6,611 bases of DNA, taken from Candidatus Methanophagales archaeon. GTDB lineage: Archaea > Halobacteriota > Syntropharchaeia > Alkanophagales > Methanospirareceae. Every line of letters starts with the position of its first letter. Positions within the stretch are counted from its first letter, which is position 1. The DNA lies in NCBI GenBank assembly GCA_030617585.1, contig JAUWVD010000065.1, forward strand, positions 1 through 6,611, given 5' to 3'. Made by a program: the position numbers and the translations under genes. The notes below the pieces were generated by a model, which was given only the letters and a program-made list of their open reading frames with translations, did no database searches and was not told the origin of the DNA. Below, in pieces: positions 1-4,745 of this stretch.

Positions 1-140
1 CGTCAACCCCGCAGGACGACATTTCTTCGTTAGACATCGAGCTGAAACTGATGGCTACGGTGCCTCCCTCGAGCTTCGCCTCTCGCATATCGGCGATTTC
101 GAGTTGCAGAGGACGCCTAACCCCCCAGGCTAGCCCGCAC
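1..140 (-). ncRNA. ffs: Archaeal SRP (7S) RNA, 5' part (Alu domain), cut by window edge
   Basis: RNA scaffold of the signal recognition particle, which with SRP54 and SRP19 delivers ribosomes making membrane and secreted proteins to the membrane. Read on the minus strand, the segment begins near 140 and carries in order a GGGCUAGCC start, a G-run (121-126), GGCG (114-117) pairing with CGCC (92-95) as helix 3, the conserved-region variant UGCAAC (103-108), GCCGAUAUGCG, and a small hairpin CGAG/CUCG (82-85 with 70-73) with GGCGAA in its loop, as helix 4. The phrase CGCCGAUAUGCG followed by GCGAAGCUCGAGGG is close to what I remember of archaeal 7S RNAs. Only about 140 of the usual roughly 300 nt are present; the S domain and 3' end lie outside. 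The 5' end is inferred from the TATA box 25-27 nt upstream. The family UGUAAC motif reads UGCAAC here. It is not protein-coding, although two plus-strand frames are open across it. Confidence 0.88.
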
Positions 141-160
141 AAGAATACCTTTATCTTAGA

Positions 161-174
161 TTAATATAAAGGAC
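161..174 (-). promoter_or_regulatory. Box A (TATA) promoter of the SRP RNA gene
   Basis: On the minus strand this reads GTCCTTTATATTAA, a good archaeal box A (TTTATATT at 163-170), with the purine-rich stretch AAAAAG just upstream in the BRE position. Its centre, near 167, lies about 26 bp before position 140, where the SRP RNA homology begins. That is the expected TATA-to-start distance in archaea. It also separates the RNA gene from the protein gene ending at 204. Confidence 0.7.
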
Positions 175-203
175 TTTTTGGAAATCACGAGATACGCTGA
201 TAT

Positions 204-518
204 TCAGCAGTACTTTTGCACCACTTGATTAAATACCTTCTCCTGATCGGATCGTGTCAAGGAATAGGGATCATCAAAACAGATACGTTCCAATTCTTTT
301 ACTATGAGCCGCATCTGGACTTTTGTGATTGACATCCTTGCAAGCCTATTCGTGTAATATCCCATTGGTTTCGCCATATCTGTGGATATATTCTTGAACA
401 TGCCGCAGTGGATGCAGTATGGATGTGGCTTCAAACCTCTACTCCGCTCATCATATTTATAAGGTAGCCATACATTTTCCGTTACGCCGCAGCTTTCGTG
501 TTTACAATGAGTGCTCAT
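204..518 (-). CDS. Small conserved-looking archaeal protein with CxxC motif, putative zinc-binding, function unknown
   Basis: A 104-residue protein whose function I cannot name. Its N-terminal half has Cys5 and Cys10 and then a CIHCG knuckle (Cys35, Cys38), a spacing that suits one four-cysteine zinc site. Histidines 4, 7, 32 and 37 lie near these cysteines. The C-terminal half (about 55-104) looks helical and charged, with an ITKVQMRLIVKELE segment and an LTRSDQEKVF segment; Cys80 and the terminal Cys104 are extra. There is no signal peptide or membrane segment, so it should be cytoplasmic. The overall look (PYCIHCGMFKN, TDMAKPMGYY) recalls an uncharacterised euryarchaeal family, from memory only. 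The ATG at 518 has no Shine-Dalgarno but lies about 7 nt after the start predicted by the TATA box at 545-558, which suggests a leaderless mRNA. It lies between the kamA-like gene and the SRP RNA and seems to be its own transcription unit. A 5-bp inverted repeat (196-208) overlaps its stop codon. Confidence 0.8.
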   Translation of the reverse strand: MSTHCKHESCGVTENVWLPYKYDERSRGLKPHPYCIHCGMFKNISTDMAKPMGYYTNRLARMSITKVQMRLIVKELERICFDDPYSLTRSDQEKVFNQVVQKYC

Positions 519-544
519 ACTACTACTTAATTATAGAATACACC

Positions 545-558
545 CATATATAAATAGG
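545..558 (-). promoter_or_regulatory. Box A (TATA) promoter of the small cysteine protein gene
   Basis: The minus strand reads CCTATTTATATATG, containing a perfect archaeal box A, TTTATATA (547-554). The predicted transcription start, about 25 nt downstream, is near 525, leaving only some 7 nt before the ATG at 518. The element sits between the stop of the upstream kamA-like gene (578) and this start, so the small gene can be transcribed independently. Confidence 0.65.
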
Positions 559-577
559 TGGTCATGTACACAGAAAT

Positions 578-1678
578 TTATTCTAATTCATCTAACCATC
601 CGGCGGTTTTGTTTATCTTCCTCTTAAAGAATTTGCCGATATTCGCGGGGACATGCGCTTGATGATATTTAAAATATATATAATCATCCATAACACCTAC
701 AATCTCTATCTTGCCAGTCCGGTGAGACATCATATACTTAAACCTTTTACTGTGCCCGTTAAGCCTCTCTTTTGCAGCTTCTACAATTTCGTAGCCCTTA
801 TACAAAGGCACTTGAAAATAACTCTTTACTCGCTTTACAGGTCGGCATTGGAATAGATAATATGGGATAACGCCGATACTCACAAGTTTATTTTGTAATT
901 CCGCTAAAGTCTCAGGATCATCATTCACACCCTTAAGTAAAACGGTTTGATTGTCCACTATCACGCCAGCGCGAATGAGCCGACTAACAGCGCCAGTAGC
1001 TTCCGCGGTAATTTCCCGTGGATGGTTAAATTGTGTTACTACATAGATTCGTCTATTTTCATGCGAATTATTTCCCAGTAGCGTCAATAACTTGTTATCT
1101 TCCAGGATCCTATCAGGGAATGTCACTGGAACTCTGGTCCCGAACCTTATAAAATCTAAATGCGATATATCTGAGAGCCGCTCTAAAAATTCACTGAGCA
1201 CTTCCGTGGATAAAATAAAAGGATCACCACCAGTTATAAGCACATTATTAATCTCTTCATGTTCTTCAATATATTCTGCCGCACCATTAAATCGCTCCAT
1301 TATCTCTTTGGTTCTCAGACCAACTAACCTTTTTCTGAAACAATATCTACAATACATTGCGCATCTATTTGTAGCTAGAATCAAGGCAGTTTGCGCATAT
1401 TTGTGCTGCAGACCGGGCATTATTGTGTTTTCACGCTCACCGCTCGTATCATAAGATCCCACGAGATTTAGCTCTTCTTCTGTGGGAACCGCCATCTTCC
1501 TGATTGGGTCGTCAGGATCATTTTCATCAATTAGTGACAGATAATAACGGGTAATACGCATCGGGTGTATATCAATAATTTCTTGTAATATTGCCCTTTT
1601 TTTAGGGTCCAATTCCATATATTCACCCAACTGTGCAATTGTGCTAATGCTTTCTTCGAGTTCCTTTTCCCATGCCAT
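578..1678 (-). CDS. KamA-family radical SAM enzyme (lysine 2,3-aminomutase-like), substrate uncertain
   Basis: A 366-residue homologue of lysine 2,3-aminomutase, a cytoplasmic radical SAM and PLP enzyme family that moves an amino group between adjacent carbons. Visible features are CAMYCRYC (Cys106, Cys110, Cys113) for the SAM-bound [4Fe-4S] cluster, Arg115 where the aminomutase binds substrate carboxylate, a GGDP SAM-binding motif (150-153), the NQTVLLKGVND block (243-253), and Lys323 in RTGK as the likely PLP lysine. The usual PGGGGK is replaced by SHRTGK. The two aspartates that hold the lysine side-chain amine are absent: by my alignment Arg279 (QCR for QCD) and Met316 stand in their place. 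It is therefore unlikely to be the AblA lysine enzyme, and no ablB-type acetyltransferase is adjacent. The C-terminus (NIGKFFKRKINKTAGWL, 346-362) is typical of this subfamily. The ATG at 1678 is firmly set by AAGGAGGT at 1685-1692, 6 nt upstream. An EpmB-like role is less likely, as no EF-P context is seen. Confidence 0.9.
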   Translation of the reverse strand: MAWEKELEESISTIAQLGEYMELDPKKRAILQEIIDIHPMRITRYYLSLIDENDPDDPIRKMAVPTEEELNLVGSYDTSGERENTIMPGLQHKYAQTALILATNRCAMYCRYCFRKRLVGLRTKEIMERFNGAAEYIEEHEEINNVLITGGDPFILSTEVLSEFLERLSDISHLDFIRFGTRVPVTFPDRILEDNKLLTLLGNNSHENRRIYVVTQFNHPREITAEATGAVSRLIRAGVIVDNQTVLLKGVNDDPETLAELQNKLVSIGVIPYYLFQCRPVKRVKSYFQVPLYKGYEIVEAAKERLNGHSKRFKYMMSHRTGKIEIVGVMDDYIYFKYHQAHVPANIGKFFKRKINKTAGWLDELE

Positions 1679-1684
1679 ATTACA

Positions 1685-1692
1685 ACCTCCTT
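1685..1692 (-). promoter_or_regulatory. Strong Shine-Dalgarno of the kamA-like gene
   Basis: The minus strand reads AAGGAGGT, a near-perfect match to the 16S 3' end, six nucleotides before the ATG at 1678. It decides the start codon. It also implies that this mRNA has a real 5' leader, unlike the apparently leaderless small gene downstream. Confidence 0.8.
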
Positions 1693-1782
1693 AATGGTTT
1701 AGACTCTCAACCCCTAAAGTTGATACAACAATGAATAAACGAGAACAATCAGAAGTAGTTCGTCTATCCCCACTCGCACTAG

Positions 1783-1836
1783 ACGACAAATTGACCACTT
1801 TTCTGTACTTTTACTGTAGTGGTCTTTTTTTGTCGT
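1783..1836. repeat. Interrupted long inverted repeat with T-run in the 1679-1964 gene-free region
   Basis: ACGACAAA (1783-1790) pairs perfectly with TTTGTCGT (1829-1836), and GACCACT (1793-1799) with AGTGGTC (1818-1824). The two stems are separated by a 2/4-nt internal loop, and the hairpin loop is 18 nt. On the plus strand the inner stem is followed at once by seven T (1825-1831), giving the shape of an intrinsic terminator, yet no convincing plus-strand gene lies before it. On the minus strand it would fold in a leader RNA of the kamA-like gene. It could be an RNA element, a terminator, or the remnant of a small mobile element. The rest of 1679-1964 shows only TATA-like boxes and the Shine-Dalgarno. 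Confidence 0.55.
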
Positions 1837-1851
1837 TCTTACCTGCGTATT

Positions 1852-1877
1852 CGATATATAAGCGCGAGCATATAAAA
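1852..1877 (-). promoter_or_regulatory. Candidate TATA boxes for the kamA-like gene
   Basis: On the minus strand two box-A-like elements occur: TTTTATATG (1869-1877), preceded by the purine-rich AAAAGGC as a possible BRE, and TTATATATCG (1852-1861). Start sites about 25 nt downstream would fall near 1847 or 1832, giving a leader of roughly 150-170 nt before the ATG at 1678. The first choice would include the whole inverted repeat at 1783-1836 in the leader. The core sequences are nearly symmetric, so plus-strand use cannot be excluded. Confidence 0.35.
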
Positions 1878-1964
1878 GCCTTTTGCTTTTTTTGCAATCT
1901 CACATAGCTTTAAATAATGACCATTTCATATCGAGCTTTTGAGTAGTTAAACATTCACAGAAGA

Positions 1965-2396
1965 TTACGAGAACTCCAACTTCTCGAGCTTATCCAACGA
2001 TTCTCTATTTCCTATGACCACAACGGTATCGCCCTCCAGTATTTCATCTTCAGAGCCTATGTGAGATATGACTTTCTTATCTCTTATGGTGGCAAGTATC
2101 GTCACCCCAAATTTCTCCTTCATCCGCAGATCTTTTACTTTCTTATTTGCTATTTTCGCACCATGCTCGACTTTTATGCTTTCTAAAGAAGCCGCTCCTG
2201 TCTCCATAGCGAACTCTAAGAAATCCACGACTGCAGGCTTTATCAAGCTCTTTGCCAGCCTCCGCCCACCTACTTCCTCTACGATAACTACTTTTTTCAC
2301 GCCTATACTGCATAACCTCTTAGCAGCCTCTTCCGAGCTCGCTCTCGCTACCAACTCTAAATTCTTGTTTATGTCTTTTGCGGTAACAGAGAGCAA
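1965..2396 (-). pseudogene. C-terminal fragment of RCK-gated K+ channel (end of RCK_N plus RCK_C), frameshifted
   Basis: This frame encodes the back half of the cytosolic RCK (TrkA-type) regulatory unit of the channel whose pore is at 2369-2806. Residues 1-65 continue an RCK_N domain: LSVTAKDINKN, then LVARASSEEAAKRL, then GGRRLAKSLIKPAVVDFLE, which resemble the last strands and helices of MthK-like RCK domains. Residues about 68-143 form an RCK_C domain ending in EGDTVVVIGNRESLDKLEKL. The nominal start at 2396 is a TTG without a Shine-Dalgarno, and it lies in mid-domain. The open frame extends only to a stop at 2412-2414, so this is almost certainly not an independent gene. It overlaps the upstream fragment by 28 nt in another frame. 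By comparison with MthK about 50 residues between the halves are missing. Expression as a separate RCK_C protein by translational coupling is possible but less likely. Confidence 0.75.
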
Positions 2397-2806
2397 TAAA
2401 TTGCTACAAAGTCAAGACCGTCTTTTCTGAATTCGTCTGCAATTACATTGCCCGTACGACCACCGCCGCAGATTATCTTGTGTTTTTGCAATTTCGCCAC
2501 GCCCCTTTTTACCCGCGCCATACCAAATGCTGTGCTTAACCGTCCTTCTAATACAGATTCTATTAACTCTATTAGCACATATAAGGTTATGCCAACGCCC
2601 ATTATGATCAATGCAGCCGTAAATATTTTGCCGTTTTGTGTCTCAGGAACTATATCGCCGTATCCAACAGTGGTAACAGTTGCGATAGTTAGGTATAATG
2701 CATCAAAGGGTGTGAGGCCTTCGATATAGATAAAGCCCACTGTCCCTACCACAGCCACCAGGAATAATAAACAAATAGCGATTTTTGCGTGTCGTATTGG
2801 TTCCAT
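2369..2806 (-). CDS. Two-TM potassium channel pore with truncated RCK domain (N-terminal fragment)
   Basis: A 145-residue integral membrane protein of the MthK/Kch type. TM1 spans about 9-28, the pore helix and selectivity filter TTVGYGD lie at 45-51, and TM2 is about 61-84, followed by a charged linker. RCK_N then starts with KHKIICGGGRTGNVIADEF (108-126), including the Rossmann glycine motif. After DFVAI (132-136) the homology stops: nine unrelated residues (YCSLLPQKT) follow, read from the wrong frame of the downstream half, then a stop. The pore is intact and could still form an ungated or differently gated K+ channel, but the nucleotide/ion-sensing core is lost. The ATG at 2806 begins at the right place for the family but has no clear Shine-Dalgarno. 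It is 42 nt downstream of khtU on the same strand, so probably the third gene of that operon. A sequencing or assembly error could also produce the break. Confidence 0.8.
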   Translation of the reverse strand: MEPIRHAKIAICLLFLVAVVGTVGFIYIEGLTPFDALYLTIATVTTVGYGDIVPETQNGKIFTAALIIMGVGITLYVLIELIESVLEGRLSTAFGMARVKRGVAKLQKHKIICGGGRTGNVIADEFRKDGLDFVAIYCSLLPQKT

Positions 2807-2848
2807 GTTTACAAATTTTAAAAAGTAATTTCATCCTTAAATTTCAAG

Positions 2849-4069
2849 TCACCGATGAGCTTGAGGCAGCAATTTATTAACGACACTCATCATTGCTTTG
2901 CCAATCTTATCGCCCTGTTTGGCGAAGAAGGAGCCCATGATCGAAAGAATAATCACGTAAGCAACGACAAGCGAAAGCAATAGCTCAATCGAAGGTAATA
3001 GCTCGAGAATGCCTATTTCCATTACAACCATAATCAGCACGACAGAAAACTCGCCTCTTGGCGTCGTGTATGCCCCGACTCGCAACCCCGTTTCAAGCGA
3101 GCCATGCAGTCTCTTCCCTATGATTGCACCACTTATGAACTTTCCAACGATAGACAGAATTATGAGCGCGAGGAGTGCGAGGACAAAATCTGCCGAGTTC
3201 AACGCTGCAAATTGGAATTGGAACATCATACCGAAAGAAAAGAAGAAGATGGTGAGGAACAAGTTCTTAAATGAAATGATGGTTCCGAAGAGCTTCCTGA
3301 AGGACTTGACTCCCGCGAGTGCAGAGCCTAAGAAAAATGCAACTATCACTTCCGAGATATGACAATGCAGCAAAATACCCATGAGATATGCGAGTGCGGA
3401 AAATCCGAATATAAGTGCGAAAATAAGCAGTATGGGTATTTCATCATCACGCTCGAATAGAGGCGCGATGAAGTTGCTCAGTCTTCTGATGAGCATTAAG
3501 ATGAATACAATGAGTAGCAAAGTCGCAGCTAAAGATACGGGAATCATGGCGAGGCTGCCTACCATAACAGAGGTCAGCACAACAAGCAAGATCGCCAGTA
3601 TTATGTCCTCGAAGACCATCAGCCACACGACAGTCTCTGCTTCCGGGTAGATCAACCGCTTGTTCTCTATCAGCGAGGAAATGACTATTGCGGAACTGCT
3701 GATATATACTGCCGATGCGAGTATGAAAGCCTCTATCAGGCTCAAGCCAATGACAATCCCCAGCAAAAAACCAACGCTGAAATTCACTGCGAAGTCTGTG
3801 CAACCTGCAAATAACCTTCGAGGCTCTTTTATGCCTTTGTAATTGAATTCCAGCCCTATGTAGAACATCAGGAGGATTACACCGATCTTACCCAGCCACG
3901 AGATGAAGTCGTATGACGCATCAGATGAGATCAAGTCTAAACCACTCCTTCCGAGTATTATTCCGGCGATTATATATGCCGGGATCGAGGCCTGCCTTAG
4001 ATATTTTGATGCCAGACCAAGGGCTAAGCACGAGACCGTCACAATAGCTAAATCCAACAGAAAGTTCAT
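2849..4069 (-). CDS. khtU: CPA2-family K+(cation)/H+ antiporter, KhtU-like membrane subunit
   Basis: A 406-residue polytopic membrane protein with about 12 hydrophobic segments and almost no soluble tail, as expected for the Na+/H+ exchanger fold without a fused RCK domain. Family signatures are LLMFYIGLEF (66-75), ISSSAIVISSL (123-133), an acidic pair in MVFEDI (Glu154-Asp155) at the cation/proton site, FFFSFGMMF (275-283) and PRGEFSVV (337-344). All have close counterparts in Bacillus subtilis KhtU, as I remember it. KhtU exchanges cytoplasmic K+ (and other monovalent cations) for protons and is controlled by KhtT. Here the khtT-like gene lies immediately upstream, its TAA touching this ATG, so translation is probably coupled; no strong separate Shine-Dalgarno is seen. 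Role inferred: K+ efflux for pH or osmotic balance. A Na+/H+ preference cannot be ruled out from sequence. A K+ channel gene follows 42 nt later. Confidence 0.9.
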   Translation of the reverse strand: MNFLLDLAIVTVSCLALGLASKYLRQASIPAYIIAGIILGRSGLDLISSDASYDFISWLGKIGVILLMFYIGLEFNYKGIKEPRRLFAGCTDFAVNFSVGFLLGIVIGLSLIEAFILASAVYISSSAIVISSLIENKRLIYPEAETVVWLMVFEDIILAILLVVLTSVMVGSLAMIPVSLAATLLLIVFILMLIRRLSNFIAPLFERDDEIPILLIFALIFGFSALAYLMGILLHCHISEVIVAFFLGSALAGVKSFRKLFGTIISFKNLFLTIFFFSFGMMFQFQFAALNSADFVLALLALIILSIVGKFISGAIIGKRLHGSLETGLRVGAYTTPRGEFSVVLIMVVMEIGILELLPSIELLLSLVVAYVIILSIMGSFFAKQGDKIGKAMMSVVNKLLPQAHR

Positions 4070-4552
4070 TTAGCCCTGTCCCAGAATCACTTGCTGACAT
4101 GCCTTTATTTGCTCTCTCTTGCCTACCGCCACTATCAGGTCCCCTTCTTCAAAGACCGTTTCCGGCGGCGGGCTGACGATGCTCTGACCCTTTCGCGAAA
4201 TTGCAACTACCGTAACACCGGTTTTTTTCCTGATTGCCAAATCCTCGATGCTCTTTCCTACTACATTCTTTGTTACCGGACAGAGATGGATGTGTATTCT
4301 GAGGTCAGAAATTTCAGAAAATGACACCTCAATGTCTTCTTGCTCTATTGTGAGTAACGCTCCTGTCAGAACGCTTCCGAGACGCCGGGCTTCTTCCGAG
4401 GTCAGCCTTGTAACCGAAGGCTTATCAGCATCGGATTCTAGGACATAGAGTTCTATCTCGCCGGTCGTCAAAAATATGACCGCTACTTTATCGCCTTTTG
4501 GACTTTCTATCTCATACTTCGTGCCTATCTCAGGAAGTTCCGAGATTCGCAT
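4070..4552 (-). CDS. khtT: KhtT-like regulatory subunit of K+/H+ antiporter (N-terminal domain plus RCK_C)
   Basis: A 160-residue soluble protein matching the layout of B. subtilis KhtT (about 165 residues). An N-terminal domain (1-75) opens with ELPEIGTKYEIESPKGDK, much like the KhtT opening ELPGIGKKFEIET, and contains the TSEEARRLGSVLTGALL helix. An RCK_C (TrkA-C) domain follows (about 80-158), with TKNVVGKSIEDLAIRKKTG and ending in FEEGDLIVAVGKREQI. In Bacillus the RCK_C domain binds c-di-AMP and relieves inhibition of the antiporter; the same is plausible in archaea that make c-di-AMP, but no ligand is shown by this sequence. It is the first gene of the khtT-khtU-channel run and abuts khtU with no gap. 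The ATG at 4552 has GGAGG 7 nt upstream, which fixes the start. It lacks membrane segments and should sit on the cytoplasmic face of KhtU. Confidence 0.9.
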   Translation of the reverse strand: MRISELPEIGTKYEIESPKGDKVAVIFLTTGEIELYVLESDADKPSVTRLTSEEARRLGSVLTGALLTIEQEDIEVSFSEISDLRIHIHLCPVTKNVVGKSIEDLAIRKKTGVTVVAISRKGQSIVSPPPETVFEEGDLIVAVGKREQIKACQQVILGQG

Positions 4553-4559
4553 GCTGTTT

Positions 4560-4564
4560 CCTCC
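4560..4564 (-). promoter_or_regulatory. Shine-Dalgarno of khtT
   Basis: The minus strand reads ATGGAGGAAACAGC directly before the ATG at 4552. GGAGG lies about 7 nt upstream of the start. It selects this ATG and shows that the khtT-khtU transcript has a leader, so its promoter must lie further right, in 4575-4745. AT-rich stretches around 4620-4645 are possible TATA elements, but none is a clear consensus. Confidence 0.7.
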
Positions 4565-4701
4565 ATCTGTTTCAATATCCCCATTTACAACTTACTCCTG
4601 CTATACCAAAAGCTTTACTTAACATTTAATATCTATATTTGATAATAGCTTCTGGATATCATCAAACTCCAACTCTGAATTCCCCGACTCGTCATGCCCT
4701 A

Positions 4702-4731
4702 CACATATTTTTATCTTTGCAGTATAAAATA
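4702..4731 (+). promoter_or_regulatory. Candidate TATA boxes for the XPB helicase gene
   Basis: Two AT-rich box-A-like elements precede the plus-strand helicase start: ACATATTTTTA (4702-4712) and GTATAAAATA (4722-4731). The first would place transcription start near 4733, about 13 nt before the ATG. The second is a better match but predicts a start at or just past the ATG at 4746, so would imply a strictly leaderless message. No Shine-Dalgarno precedes this ATG, and TAG at 4740-4742 stops the frame just upstream. The 4553-4745 intergenic region must also hold the divergent khtT promoter. Confidence 0.4.
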
Positions 4732-4745
4732 TCTTTATTTAGACA

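Noticed and set aside
2..169. Open plus-strand frames across the left edge
   Set aside because: The minus strand here matches archaeal SRP RNA in order and structure, and GC-rich structured RNA genes often lack stops by chance.
196..208. GCTGA-TAT-TCAGC inverted repeat overlapping the stop of the small cysteine protein gene
   Set aside because: Only 5 bp of pairing, and no T-run follows on the minus strand. Too weak to call a terminator.
1731..1907. Plus-strand frame of 58 codons (begins MNKREQSEVV) in the gap before the kamA-like gene
   Set aside because: No Shine-Dalgarno, no clear promoter ahead of it, half of its length is the inverted repeat and T-rich DNA (giving runs of Phe and Leu), and a frame this long is not rare by chance. 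It would also run against all neighbours.
3009..3842. Overlapping frames on both strands inside khtU
   Set aside because: They are shadows of the antiporter frame. Their compositions (Ser/Thr/Met-rich or Arg/His-rich) fit no family, while the khtU frame has a full set of motifs and membrane segments.
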